Assembly (NCBI GenBank): GCA_965222525.1
Contig: OZ244955.1
Location: forward strand, 248,001 to 312,000
Length of the DNA: 64,000 bases
Source: CBDCUF01 sp965222525
GTDB taxonomy: Bacteria > Pseudomonadota > Alphaproteobacteria > Rickettsiales > UBA8987
Direction of reading: 5' to 3'
Part shown: one piece after another, positions 16,500 through 25,540 of the stretch
Position numbering within the stretch: position 1 is the stretch's first letter
Layout: every line of letters begins with the position of its first letter
Notes under the pieces: model-generated
The model's input: only the letters and a program-made list of their open reading frames with translations
Databases searched by the model: none
Told to the model about the DNA's origin: nothing
Position numbers and translations under genes: made by a program

Positions 16500-16712
16500 T
16501 CATAAGGAGGGATGAGACCGCCCGACCGTCGACTCTGTAATTCCTCGCGAGACCTGTATGTACAGGTGGGCGCCATATCACAAAAGCCATAGTCCAGGAT
16601 TTACAAAATGTTACCTGAGCTAACGCTACTTTTGTCAGGGACAGCTCCCTTCGAGAAAACGTTGCCTCCGGGAAAAAGCTATCTAACGTACCAGGCAGCT
16701 TCCTCACCCCGA
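16500..16712 (-). ncRNA. ssrS: 6S RNA (ssrS)
   Basis: On the minus strand the ends pair: GGGGTGAG (16710-16703) with CTCATCCC (16516-16509) gives a perfect closing stem. The inside reads like alphaproteobacterial 6S RNA, with two sides of a long irregular hairpin: a left arm with GGAGGCAACG and AAGGGAGCTGTCCCTGA, and a right arm with ATGGCGCCCACCTGT. Length about 210 nt. It lies directly upstream of ygfA, the conserved location. The gene binds sigma-70 RNA polymerase as a promoter mimic. Ends are estimated from the stem and promoter. Confidence 0.82.
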
Positions 16713-16719
16713 TAAGAAC

Positions 16720-16748
16720 ATAGTAGCGCAATTTTAGAAGTGCTGCAA
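16720..16748 (-). promoter_or_regulatory. Promoter of 6S RNA
   Basis: On the minus strand TTGCAG (16748-16743), a 17-base spacer and TACTAT (16725-16720) form a good housekeeping-sigma promoter. The predicted start is near 16712, matching the 5' side of the 6S closing stem. Confidence 0.6.
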
Positions 16749-16818
16749 CGATTTTACTTGCAAAAATCCAATTAAATTTTCTTGCAAAAAATATTTTTTC
16801 ATATGAGTATGTTGCGTC

Positions 16819-16845
16819 TGTCATCCTGAACCTGTTTCGGGATGA
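16819..16845. repeat. Fragment of the CATCCTGAAC repeat family
   Basis: TGTCATCCTGAACCTGTTTCGGGATGA is a single terminal arm of the MITE-like family found complete at 22176, 39601, 43156, 51589 and 52934. It ends immediately before an in-frame stop (TAA 16846) ahead of the RNase D gene. Confidence 0.7.
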
Positions 16846-16899
16846 TAAAAAGGAAAAACCATAGCGAATTACCTACATAAGGATGACCTGCCGGATAAT

Positions 16900-17478
16900 G
16901 TGGCGTTCAATGGTGACCTGGCGGTTGATACTGAAACCCGTGGGCTGAATATCGCATTGCGTGACAGGCTGTGTGTTGTACAACTTTCCGATGGTGGTGG
17001 CAATGCGCATCTGGTACAGTTTGACGGCGAGAACTACGATGCGCCAAATCTGCGGAAGCTGCTTGCAGATGAAGGGCGTACCAAAATCTTCCACTATGCC
17101 CGCTTTGACCTGGCTGCTATCAAGCATTACCTGGATGTTGATATCCGCAATATATATTGTACCAAAATCGCATCCCGACTGGCCCGCACCTATTCCGACA
17201 AGCACGGGCTGAAGGAGTTATGCAAGGAATTTCTGGGGGTGGATTTATCCAAGCAGCAGCAATCCTCATATTGGGGGGCGAAGGATTTATCCAAGGCGCA
17301 GATAAGTTATGCCGCAGCAGATGTATTATATCTCCATAAGTTGCGGGACAAGCTTAATGTAATACTTGAGGATGATAACCGCATTGAACTGGCACAGCAA
17401 TGTTTTGACTGCCTGCCCGCCCGTGTTGCACTGGACTTGCAAGGCTGGAGCGATACTGATATATTCTCGCATAATTAG
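16900..17478 (+). CDS. rnd: Ribonuclease D (short form)
   Basis: About 193-206 residues: a DEDD 3'-5' exonuclease domain without the HRDC domains of E. coli RNase D, typical of alphaproteobacteria. Motif I is VDTET, motif II is FHYARFDLAAI, and motif III is SYAAADVLYL (Tyr-x3-Asp). It trims tRNA and other RNA 3' ends. The start is unsettled. GTG 16900 is the first standard codon, but homologous-looking residues (IANYLHKDDLPDN) continue upstream to an ATA at 16861 that has an AAGGA site in front. A non-standard start, perhaps after a repeat replaced the original one, is possible. Confidence 0.9.
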   Translation: MAFNGDLAVDTETRGLNIALRDRLCVVQLSDGGGNAHLVQFDGENYDAPNLRKLLADEGRTKIFHYARFDLAAIKHYLDVDIRNIYCTKIASRLARTYSDKHGLKELCKEFLGVDLSKQQQSSYWGAKDLSKAQISYAAADVLYLHKLRDKLNVILEDDNRIELAQQCFDCLPARVALDLQGWSDTDIFSHN

Positions 17479-17727
17479 AACCCCTCCCGCTTGCGGGAGG
17501 GGAGAAAATCTGAGGAAACCATATCTTCCGTAGCTTTAGCGCAGGAGGATTGTTTCCCGGATTTTCGGGGAGGGAATGATGAAGTGCTGAGTGTTTAGTG
17601 CTGAGTGTTTTCAACAGGAGACCTAGCACTCAACACTCCGCACTTTGCACTTACCGTATTCCCCCACCAGAAATTCGGGAATTAAAATTCCTCGAATTTC
17701 TTGCCTCCCCCGCAAGCGGGGGAGGTG
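17479..17727. repeat. Paired long-hairpin repeats with AGTGCTGAGTGTTT spacer
   Basis: Two inverted copies of the hairpin family (17481-17575 and about 17651-17727) flank a spacer of degenerate GTGCTGAGTGTTTA units that itself forms a hairpin (GTGCTGAGTGTTTTC with CCTAGCACTCAACACT). The right copy is nearly identical to 6949-7017. Because CCCCGCAAGCGGGGGAGG is open in frame with the next gene, it could be mis-read as a protein start (MPPPQAGEV). Confidence 0.75.
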
Positions 17728-17769
17728 TACAGTAGAATTAACCTGCCCAGCCATTACACACCCCCTCCC

Positions 17770-18843
17770 ATGCTACATGTTCCATTCAGTCTCGTAATCA
17801 ATCGCCTCGCAGTGACGGCGTGGGTGTTGCTGTGTATTGCTCTCTCCTTTATGGATTTATCCTTTATCTCTGACTCGATGGGTACTGACTCCGAGCATCT
17901 GCTCAATATTACATATGGCGGTGAAACCGATGGAATAGAAGGAGCGTATGGGGCTACCGCCAAGATTTTCCGCCTAATCCCCGAGGTTTTGCTGAATCCC
18001 GTTGTACTGGCGATAAGCTGTTTTGCGCTGGTATTGTTTATGAAGGATTTCCGCCGTTATAGAACTATCGCCATGGCGATGTATATTACGCTCCCCGCCA
18101 TGCTGCTATTCATGACCCGTCCGCAGAAGGAAACCATAGTTATATGCCTGACAATTATAACATTCTTTATATTTCGTTCGCGATTGTCGGAGATGAAGAA
18201 AATATTGCTTATGACCGCACTTTACGGTGCATACGCCTATTTTATCCGCGAATATTATTTCATTATTATCGTATTCTTTTTCGGCCTGTATTTTATGAAA
18301 AAAATGCACGGGATGATTCGCCTGGCGATTATACCGATTTCACTGGCAGCCCTTGCGTTACTGCCGTCTGATATTTTCCTGGAAACCCAGGGGATGCGTG
18401 ATTTTGTCAATTACTGGCTGGGAACGGATAAACGGGTGATACGTACGGCATTTGTCAACCCCTACCCTGCCGACAATGCCTGGCATTTTATCCTGAACTA
18501 CGGATATGCCGCCCTGCGGCTGCATCTGCCGATATTTTTCATGGCGCCAACATATAAGGAGGTGCTGCATATCGCCTCCGTATGGCTGTTTATCTGGTTT
18601 ATCTGGATTGGTATGAATGCTCGCAAGGATATAACAGGGGCAGGAAAAAAGCGGGAAAGCCTGGGTAACAATGCAATATTATCTTCTCAACTTGCACTTG
18701 CGCATGTGCTGACCCTGCTTATATTTGAACCTGATTTAGGTAGTTATTTAAGACACTTAACATCTATTTTCTTGTATCTTACTCCAAGTATGCTATTATA
18801 CGACACTGGTAAACATAGGAAGATTCGTATCGTTACCAGCTAG
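17770..18843 (+). CDS. Polytopic membrane protein, possible surface-polysaccharide polymerase
   Basis: 357 residues from ATG 17770; an earlier in-frame ATG at 17701 lies inside a repeat and is rejected. About eight to ten membrane helices, with a notable YFIREYYFIIIVFFFGLYF segment and a charged loop containing RPQKETIV. The pattern (many helices, Arg/Tyr-rich loop in mid-protein) resembles EpsG/Wzy-type polymerases, but I cannot assign it firmly. The next gene encodes a glycerophosphotransferase, which supports a role in making a surface polymer. Confidence 0.7.
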   Translation: MLHVPFSLVINRLAVTAWVLLCIALSFMDLSFISDSMGTDSEHLLNITYGGETDGIEGAYGATAKIFRLIPEVLLNPVVLAISCFALVLFMKDFRRYRTIAMAMYITLPAMLLFMTRPQKETIVICLTIITFFIFRSRLSEMKKILLMTALYGAYAYFIREYYFIIIVFFFGLYFMKKMHGMIRLAIIPISLAALALLPSDIFLETQGMRDFVNYWLGTDKRVIRTAFVNPYPADNAWHFILNYGYAALRLHLPIFFMAPTYKEVLHIASVWLFIWFIWIGMNARKDITGAGKKRESLGNNAILSSQLALAHVLTLLIFEPDLGSYLRHLTSIFLYLTPSMLLYDTGKHRKIRIVTS

Positions 18844-18970
18844 ATAGACTTTCAGGAAGTCTTTCCGACTTTCCAGTGTAATTATCAGCAACTGATTGTA
18901 GAATATCAGGACGGCAAAAGGTCGCGGTGTATTTTTTTGGTCAAAATCAATTAGCTAATAAAAGGTTAAA

Positions 18971-20215
18971 GTGCATACAGGTATAAATAAAATTGTCTGG
19001 CATATGTTTCATGAGTTGTTTTACCTGCTCATACTGCCGCTGGACCTGCTTGTCCCCAAACGTAAGGATTACTGGATTTTTGCACTCAAGCACGGCATTC
19101 CGTGGGGAGATAATCTGCGTAATATTTTCGAGCGTGCGCTGGAAGACCCTGACATTACCCCAATTCTGCTTACCAACGGTTCTGACCCGCGTGATGACAT
19201 AAAACAGCTCTATGCCGACAGGGGAATTGATATAATAACCGCAAAACGTATGAGTCTGCGCGGGGTTGGCTATTTCCTGCGCTCGAAATTCTGCTTTATC
19301 AGTTTTAGCAACATGGAATTATACAGCGTTCTTATCCCGCAATTCCGCCATAATATTATCAATTTGTGGCATGGAATAAGGGTAAAGGCGGTTGGGTTTG
19401 CACTGCCGAAAAAGCGCAATTACCGCAGTGTACGCAAGTTCCTCAACCCGCATTACATATATTGTGACTATTATATTTCCAGTTCCGAGGTGGACAAGCT
19501 CGCCATGTGTACTACAATGATGCATAACCCTCATAAAGTCTGGGTTACAGGCTCACCGCGCAATGACTATCTGTTTGAGGAAACCAGACTGCCCCCCGAT
19601 TTGCAGGCAGAAGACGAGCATCTGAAAAAGGTACTGAATGGGCGGAAACTGGTGCTTTATTCGCCTACTTTCAGGGAATGGCGGGATAATGTTAACCCTA
19701 TTTCCGATGAGAAGAATGCTGCAGCACTGGCGAAACTGGCGGAGAAATATGGTGCGGTATTCGGCATCCGCAAGCACTGGAGTGACCATGCACTGCAAAT
19801 AGTAGACGGGCTGGGGATTATAGACTGCGGCAACAAGGAATTTCCCAATTCACAGATTGTAATCCGGAATGCTGATATAATGATTTCCGATTATTCGAGC
19901 ATATGGGTGGATTACCTGCTGCTCAACCGCCCTGTAATCGGCTATTGCTATGATTATGAACGTTATCTGCGCGACAGGTCGCTTTTATTCCGATATGATA
20001 ACATCTTCCCGGGTGAGATAACCTATAATTTCGACGAGCTTGTATCTGCCCTGGAATCCGTGCTGAAAGGCGAGGAAAGTGCCGATTCAAAGGCTCTTCG
20101 TAAATCCTCCCGTAAATTCTTCTTCAGCCATTTCGACAACCAGTCCACCACCCGCGTCTACACCAAAATCCAGGAGACTTATTTTGGTAAGAAGTGTCAT
20201 TCTTCTAACAACTGA
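18971..20215 (+). CDS. CDP-glycerol:poly(glycerophosphate) glycerophosphotransferase family protein
   Basis: 414 residues. Starts with GTG 18971 after an AAAAGG site. It matches the TagF/TagB-type transferase family (Glyphos_transf): NLWHGIRVKAVG in the middle (donor-side His) and SDYSSIWVDYLLLNRPVIGY near the C-terminus, where the family has its conserved Asp-Tyr-Ser-Ser motif. An N-terminal amphipathic/hydrophobic segment (FYLLILPLDLLV) would place it on the membrane. In Gram-negatives such enzymes add glycerol-phosphate or related groups to capsules or LPS. The last residues (CHSSNN) come from a TGACAACTGA-type repeat. Confidence 0.85.
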   Translation: MHTGINKIVWHMFHELFYLLILPLDLLVPKRKDYWIFALKHGIPWGDNLRNIFERALEDPDITPILLTNGSDPRDDIKQLYADRGIDIITAKRMSLRGVGYFLRSKFCFISFSNMELYSVLIPQFRHNIINLWHGIRVKAVGFALPKKRNYRSVRKFLNPHYIYCDYYISSSEVDKLAMCTTMMHNPHKVWVTGSPRNDYLFEETRLPPDLQAEDEHLKKVLNGRKLVLYSPTFREWRDNVNPISDEKNAAALAKLAEKYGAVFGIRKHWSDHALQIVDGLGIIDCGNKEFPNSQIVIRNADIMISDYSSIWVDYLLLNRPVIGYCYDYERYLRDRSLLFRYDNIFPGEITYNFDELVSALESVLKGEESADSKALRKSSRKFFFSHFDNQSTTRVYTKIQETYFGKKCHSSNN

Positions 20216-20235
20216 CCTCTGACAACTGATAACTA

Positions 20236-22152
20236 TCACCCCACCCCGCTCATGAGGCGCTGGGTTTCGTAGAGGATTTTACCGCCGATAGGAGCGGCGA
20301 TTTGTGAACCGTAACCGCCATGTTCTATCACCACTGACACCGCATAGCGCGGGGCGTGCACCGGCGCAAAGCCTATAAACAGCGCATGATAGCGCTCCTG
20401 CCGCTCGGTGGGGATATATTTGAAAGTCTTGTGACTCAACACCTGCGCCGTACCGGTTTTTCCTGCAAACTCCCTTCCTTCAACGGTGACCCGGTTGCGA
20501 TATACCAGCCCTCGCCAGTGATTTACCACCATATCCATACCATCCAGCACCGTTTGCAAATGTTCCTGTGATATACCTTCAATCTGCGGGAATTCCTCAC
20601 GCTCTCGCGGTACCAGTATCTTCCGGCCACCGTCAATCGAAACCAACTCCTTCTCCGGCTCCCTTATTACCAGCCGCGGTACCACAGCCCGCCCGCCACT
20701 TGCCATACGTGCCGCCGCTACTGCAAGCTGTAACGGAGTTGACAGAACATAACCCTGTCCGATACCGGTATTAAGCGTCTCGCCCTGATACCAGGGCTCG
20801 CCGATTACAGCCGGTTTCCATCTGGTATCGGGAATAACCCCTGCTTTCTCGCCTGGCAATTCTATACCCAAAGGTTCATCAAACCCAAGCTTGCGGGCGG
20901 TTTCAGCAATTTTGTCAACCCCAAGCAATTTGGCGGTATGATAGAAATACACATTGCATGACTGCGCAATCGCACGTTTTAAATCAAGCTCACCATGCCC
21001 GTCACGATACCAGCAATGGAAATTACGATCACCGAATGTATAGAATCCCGGGCAGAATACCGTCGTATCCGCATTGATTATACCATTCTGTAATGCCGCC
21101 AATGCAACTATGGTTTTGAATGTTGAGCCGGGAGGATATTCTGCCGCAACCGCCTTGTTGATAAAGGGCAAATCCGGGTCTTTATTAAGATAGTTCCAGT
21201 ATTCCGGCTCTATCTTGCGCACAAATTTATTGGAATCATAACCCGGTACCGAAACCATAGCCAGTACATCGCCGGTTTTTATATCCAGCACTACCGATGA
21301 ACCGCCCTCAGTCTGCAAGCCACCCTTGCCGATAAGCTGTGCATGGACAAATTGCTGTAACTCTATATCTATAGTCAGCCGTGCATCTTCCCCGGGCACA
21401 CCCTCATTGGTATCCAGCTCGCGCACATGACTGCCGCGTGCATTCACCTCGACCTGCCGTACACCGGCCTTGCCACGCAAACTATCCTCCAGCGCCCGCT
21501 CCAGCCCCGTCTTGCCCACCCTGAATTCGGGATGGCGGATGATATTGCCTTCCTTGAGGTCTTCCTCGGAAGGCTCGCTCAAATAGCCGGTTATGTGCGA
21601 CATTGTCTCGCTATGCAGGTAATGGCGCACCTCCAGCGATTCTATGTTAACTCCCGGCAGATCGGGAATATTTACCTCGATTTTGGCAACCTTGTCCCAG
21701 TCCAGAAAATCCTCGATCAAAAGCTGTTCGTTATTGGGCAAATCGGCAAGCTGCTTTATCAGCTCTTCCTGTCTTTCTACCGGCAGGTCAATCAGGTGGG
21801 ACAGATTTGCTATAGTTTCCTCCTGTATGGAGGTGTCGGTGGTTTTATTCCCCCGTAATATCCGGCTGGTAATGCTCGCCGGCGGGCGTACCGAAGGGTC
21901 GAGCAGAAGGCGGTAGCGCGGGGTACCTTCCGCCACTATTACCCCGTTGCGGTCAAGGAACTTACCTCGACGCGGTAATACAGGATATAGCCGCACACGG
22001 TTATCCTCGGACAGGGTCTGATAGCGGTCGGCCTCACTGAATTGCAGGTAATACAGCCGTGAGCCGAGTGCCGAAAGCAGGCACAGCTTCGCCCCGCCAA
22101 GCACTACCGCCCGCCTGGTCAACCCCCGTGATTTTATAATCTGACTACGCAT
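20236..22152 (-). CDS. mrdA: Penicillin-binding protein 2 (transpeptidase MrdA)
   Basis: 638 residues, the usual PBP2 length. One N-terminal membrane anchor (about 17-36), the non-penicillin-binding domain (RRGKFLDRNGVIVA), then the transpeptidase: active-site S343-T-F-K346, S398-C-N400 and KTGTAQ. It cross-links peptidoglycan during elongation with RodA and MreB. The usual partners mreBCD and rodA are not in the window, so the gene is separated from its common cluster. Start ATG 22152. Confidence 0.95.
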   Translation of the reverse strand: MRSQIIKSRGLTRRAVVLGGAKLCLLSALGSRLYYLQFSEADRYQTLSEDNRVRLYPVLPRRGKFLDRNGVIVAEGTPRYRLLLDPSVRPPASITSRILRGNKTTDTSIQEETIANLSHLIDLPVERQEELIKQLADLPNNEQLLIEDFLDWDKVAKIEVNIPDLPGVNIESLEVRHYLHSETMSHITGYLSEPSEEDLKEGNIIRHPEFRVGKTGLERALEDSLRGKAGVRQVEVNARGSHVRELDTNEGVPGEDARLTIDIELQQFVHAQLIGKGGLQTEGGSSVVLDIKTGDVLAMVSVPGYDSNKFVRKIEPEYWNYLNKDPDLPFINKAVAAEYPPGSTFKTIVALAALQNGIINADTTVFCPGFYTFGDRNFHCWYRDGHGELDLKRAIAQSCNVYFYHTAKLLGVDKIAETARKLGFDEPLGIELPGEKAGVIPDTRWKPAVIGEPWYQGETLNTGIGQGYVLSTPLQLAVAAARMASGGRAVVPRLVIREPEKELVSIDGGRKILVPREREEFPQIEGISQEHLQTVLDGMDMVVNHWRGLVYRNRVTVEGREFAGKTGTAQVLSHKTFKYIPTERQERYHALFIGFAPVHAPRYAVSVVIEHGGYGSQIAAPIGGKILYETQRLMSGVG

Positions 22153-22175
22153 TACATATGCCTAAAATTTGCAAT

Positions 22176-22322
22176 TGTCATGCTGAACTCGTTTCAGCAT
22201 TCATCTGTCATAATCCTAAGACTGGCAATTGTGACGGAGTTTACCAAAATACATAGAACTGGTTATCTGTGATCAATACTGGTCATTGGATAAATAGATC
22301 CCGAAACAAGTTCGGGATGACA
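22176..22322. repeat. MITE-like repeat, CATCCTGAAC family (copy 2)
   Basis: 147 bases with imperfect terminal inverted repeats: TGTCATGCTGAACTCGTTTC at the left and GAAACAAGTTCGGGATGACA at the right. Internal sequence (ACCAAAATACATAG, ATTGGATAAATAGATCC) matches the other full copies. It fills the divergent gap between mrdA and the antiporter gene. Confidence 0.8.
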
Positions 22323-22372
22323 ATCAATAAAGCATATTGAGTAATACAATAAAAATAATTATAAACAAAAAA

Positions 22373-23599
22373 ATGAGTATTATCAGTATAGCGAGTATTC
22401 TTGTCAGTCTATGTGCGGTTTTTGCCTATGTGAATTACCGCCTGCTCAGGCTGCCGACCACTATCGGGATTATGGTGATTGCGCTGGTGCTGTCGCTTGG
22501 GGTTCTGATACTGAACAGCTTCGGGGTTGATGTCAAAACCTCAATCGAACCGCTTATAAATAATATAGATTTCAGCGAGGCGCTGCTGCACGGGATGTTA
22601 AGTTTTCTGCTATTTGCGGGTGCGATGCATGTCAATCTTGACCACTTGCTGGAGCAGAAATGGATTGTCGGGATTCTTGCCTCATTCGGCACGATATTCT
22701 CAACATTTGCAGTAGGCTTTATCACATACTACCTGTTTGCAGCGCTGGGATTCGAGATTCCGCTGATATATGCACTGATTTTCGGCTCTTTAATATCTCC
22801 CACCGACCCGATTGCGGTAATGGCGATACTCAGGAAAGCAGGCGTGCCTAAGACGCTGGAAACCAAGGTAGTGGGCGAATCCCTGTTCAATGACGGGATT
22901 GCGGTTGTGGTATTTATCGGCCTGCTGTCGATTGCAACCAAGGGGCAGGCCAGTGCCGGTGAAATCGCCATGTTATTTGCACAGGAAGCTATAGGAGGTG
23001 TGCTACTTGGGCTTTTGCTTGGTTATATAACTTATCGTCTGCTCGCAACGGTTGATGACTTCCCGCTGGAGATATTGCTAACACTGGCACTGGTTATGGG
23101 TGGTTATGAGCTAGCACATACACTGCATACATCCGGCCCGATAGCAATGGTAGTTGCAGGCCTGCTGATTGGTAATCATGGCAAGAAATACGCCATGTCC
23201 GAGCGTACCCGTGAACATCTCGGCAATTTCTGGGAACTGGTGGATGAGTTCTTAAATGCGGTACTGTTTTTACTGATAGGACTGGAACTATTACTGGTAA
23301 AACCTGACTCAACCGCAATCATAGTCGGAATTATAATGATACCGACTTTACTCGGGATAAGGCTGTTTTCAGTATGGACACCGGTAGCAATACTGAAAAA
23401 ACACCGCAGCTTTAGCCCTAACGTAGTTAAAATCCTTACCTGGGGCGGCTTGCGCGGCGGTATATCGGTTGCGCTGGTACTATCACTTCCCGCAGGCGAA
23501 ATCCGTGACTTCCTGCTAATCACCACCTACTGCATAGTCCTGTTCTCCATCATAGTCCAGGGGCTGACTATTGAAAAGGTAGCAAAAATCGGAGAATGA
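22373..23599 (+). CDS. CPA1-family Na+/H+ antiporter
   Basis: About 408 residues from ATG 22373 (a TTG at 22337 is also in frame). Ten to twelve membrane helices. Family motifs: SPTDPIAVMAILRKAGVP and VGESLFNDGIAVVVF, the acidic ND/DP helices of the NhaP/CPA1 exchangers, and TWGGLRGGISVALVLSLP near the C-terminus. It exports Na+ (or K+) against H+ for pH and salt control. There is no C-terminal TrkA/RCK domain. Confidence 0.92.
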   Translation: MSIISIASILVSLCAVFAYVNYRLLRLPTTIGIMVIALVLSLGVLILNSFGVDVKTSIEPLINNIDFSEALLHGMLSFLLFAGAMHVNLDHLLEQKWIVGILASFGTIFSTFAVGFITYYLFAALGFEIPLIYALIFGSLISPTDPIAVMAILRKAGVPKTLETKVVGESLFNDGIAVVVFIGLLSIATKGQASAGEIAMLFAQEAIGGVLLGLLLGYITYRLLATVDDFPLEILLTLALVMGGYELAHTLHTSGPIAMVVAGLLIGNHGKKYAMSERTREHLGNFWELVDEFLNAVLFLLIGLELLLVKPDSTAIIVGIIMIPTLLGIRLFSVWTPVAILKKHRSFSPNVVKILTWGGLRGGISVALVLSLPAGEIRDFLLITTYCIVLFSIIVQGLTIEKVAKIGE

Positions 23600-23654
23600 A
23601 CTACCCAGCCAAATTGCACCCAAAAAGACTAAAGGCTAGAAACTACACTACAAC

Positions 23655-24512
23655 CTAATCGCCTGCGGCTTCCATGGCTTCCTCGAATTCCTTGAAGGAG
23701 GGCATGACGTCACCGGGAATCATCTTGCGGGCATATTCGACCGTAACCGCAGGTGCATTACCCTGCACATGCGCCAATATCGCAGTTTTTATACATTCGT
23801 AGTATTTATGCTCCTCGGCAAAGAACTTGCCGATATATTGTCCCATCGGCCCGACAAAGCCGTATGCCAGCAGGATCCCCAGGAACGTACCCACCAGCGC
23901 CGCACCGATCAGCCCACCCAGAATCTCCGGCGGTTCGGTAATACTACCCATAGTGATAATCACCCCCAGCACCGCTGCCACAATACCCAGTGCCGGGAAA
24001 GAGTCACCTAGTGTCACAATGGCGCTGGAAATCGTCTCCTTATGATGGTGATGTTCCTCAAGCTCGGCATTCATCATATCCTCAAGCTGATACTGGTTAT
24101 CTACTCCCATCGTCAACAACCTTATGTAATCATTGAAGAAATCGAGTGCATGGTGGTTTTTCATGAAAGTCGGATATTTGTTATATAGCTCACTACCTTC
24201 CGGCTCCTCCATCTGCTTTTCCATTTCAAGCAGTCCCTTGGTTTTCATGAATTTGCATACATTATAGAGGAAAAGGAGAAGCTCAATGTAATCGGCCTTT
24301 TTATACGGCCGGCTTTTGAGCAAATATTTGAAGCTTCCCAGAGATTGTTTCACCAGCCCGGGCGGGTTTGATATGATAAATGAGCCTATCCCCGACCCGC
24401 CGATAATCAGGAATTCGGTAGGCTGGTTAAGCACCGCAAGATTACCATGGTGAAGTACATATCCACCAAGCACACAGCCGATAACCGTTATGACGCCGAT
24501 AATAAAAAACAT
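23655..24512 (-). CDS. motA: Flagellar motor stator protein MotA
   Basis: 285 residues, normal for MotA. Four membrane helices: about 4-22, 36-52 and two near 170-225 (GDSFPALGIVAAVLGVIITMGS; GGLIGAALVGTFLGILLAYG). The cytoplasmic loop carries the charged residues that act on FliG. The C-terminal helix EYARKMIPGDVMPSFKEFEEAM is typical of alphaproteobacterial MotA. It forms the ion-driven stator with MotB, which is not adjacent. Start ATG 24512, divergent from rmuC. Confidence 0.94.
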   Translation of the reverse strand: MFFIIGVITVIGCVLGGYVLHHGNLAVLNQPTEFLIIGGSGIGSFIISNPPGLVKQSLGSFKYLLKSRPYKKADYIELLLFLYNVCKFMKTKGLLEMEKQMEEPEGSELYNKYPTFMKNHHALDFFNDYIRLLTMGVDNQYQLEDMMNAELEEHHHHKETISSAIVTLGDSFPALGIVAAVLGVIITMGSITEPPEILGGLIGAALVGTFLGILLAYGFVGPMGQYIGKFFAEEHKYYECIKTAILAHVQGNAPAVTVEYARKMIPGDVMPSFKEFEEAMEAAGD

Positions 24513-24607
24513 TGCCTGCTAACCGCCAGCCTACTATAAATAGTGTTACCGACTGGCTTATGCCACAAAATATATTGTAAAACAAATAATTTTTTTACGG
24601 GGATAAA

Positions 24608-25540
24608 ATGGATTATCTGGCCTGGTGGATTGTAGCGGTTCTTGTGGGAGGGATAACAGTCATGGCTGCGTATTTCGCCGGTAGCAGGCGTGCAATACGT
24701 GCGGCAGCGGCAACGGAAGAGGCTTTGCGTACGGAGCATGAGGAGCAGAATAACGAATTGCTGAAAGTTAATGCAGAACTTGAGGAATTGCTTGTTAAGT
24801 CGAAGAGTGATGCGAATGCGCTTGGCAGGATGCTGGAGAAAGAATCACAGTATAACAAGGAGATAAAGCAAAAATATAATTCCGAACATGAAAAGCGTAT
24901 TGAATCGGAAAAAGAGTTGGTAAAAATCCAGCAGAAGATTATTGAAACCGAAAAAAGGCTGGAGGAATTCAGGGAAAATCATGAGCAGAATATGAAGAAT
25001 GCCAAACTGGCCTTTACTGAAACAGGAGGCAAGGTTTTCCGCGAGGAAGCGGAGGGTGTCTACAAAAAAACCATGGAACAGTTCGACAGGATTATTAAAT
25101 CGGTCTCCGGCCTGAGCAGCCGTGTTGTCAAGCATGAAGACAAGGTTGAGACTATGTGGAAGGCGCTTTCTACCCCTTCCGGGGCGGGGCAGTTTTCCGA
25201 AATCGGGCTTGAGAATACGCTGAAAAATTACGGGCTTGAGCCGGAACGGGACTTTGTATTACAGCCGGTGGTGGATGATGCGGAAAACCGCAGTAATCTG
25301 CGGCCGGATGCTCTGGTATTCCTGCCCGGCGGGAATATCCTGGTGATTGACAGCAAGGCCTCGATGTTTTTTCTGGAACTGGCAGAAGTTGAGGGTAGTG
25401 AACGGGAGCAGGCCATTCTGGACAAGCTGAAGAAGCGGATGAATGACCATCTGCGTGCGCTTGCCGGCAGGGGGTATAAGGATGCGGTGCAGAAATCCTA
25501 TAAGAAGAGCGGGCGGGATGATGAGATAAATCATATATGA
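24608..25540 (+). CDS. rmuC: RmuC N-terminal part (DNA recombination protein)
   Basis: 310 residues: one N-terminal membrane helix, a long coiled coil (about 35-160), then the start of the RmuC nuclease-like core with LENTLKNYGLEPERDFVLQP, RPDALVFLPGGNILVIDSKA and MNDHLRALAGRGY. It stops at the TGA 25538-25540, where a normal RmuC would continue. The remaining core is encoded by the next ORF, which begins at an ATG overlapping this stop (ATGA). RmuC limits DNA inversions and is a PD-(D/E)XK-type protein; D and K of the IDSKA motif are present here. Good GGGG-type site before ATG. Confidence 0.85.
   Translation: MDYLAWWIVAVLVGGITVMAAYFAGSRRAIRAAAATEEALRTEHEEQNNELLKVNAELEELLVKSKSDANALGRMLEKESQYNKEIKQKYNSEHEKRIESEKELVKIQQKIIETEKRLEEFRENHEQNMKNAKLAFTETGGKVFREEAEGVYKKTMEQFDRIIKSVSGLSSRVVKHEDKVETMWKALSTPSGAGQFSEIGLENTLKNYGLEPERDFVLQPVVDDAENRSNLRPDALVFLPGGNILVIDSKASMFFLELAEVEGSEREQAILDKLKKRMNDHLRALAGRGYKDAVQKSYKKSGRDDEINHI

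Noticed and set aside
16462..16824. A 120-codon open frame on the minus strand over 16462-16824.
   Set aside because: It covers the 6S RNA and its promoter; no ribosome site, and its composition is explained by the conserved RNA stems.
17701..17769. Upstream in-frame start giving MPPPQAGEV for the membrane protein.
   Set aside because: The extension is translated repeat sequence; the ATG at 17770 puts the hydrophobic segment at the expected position.
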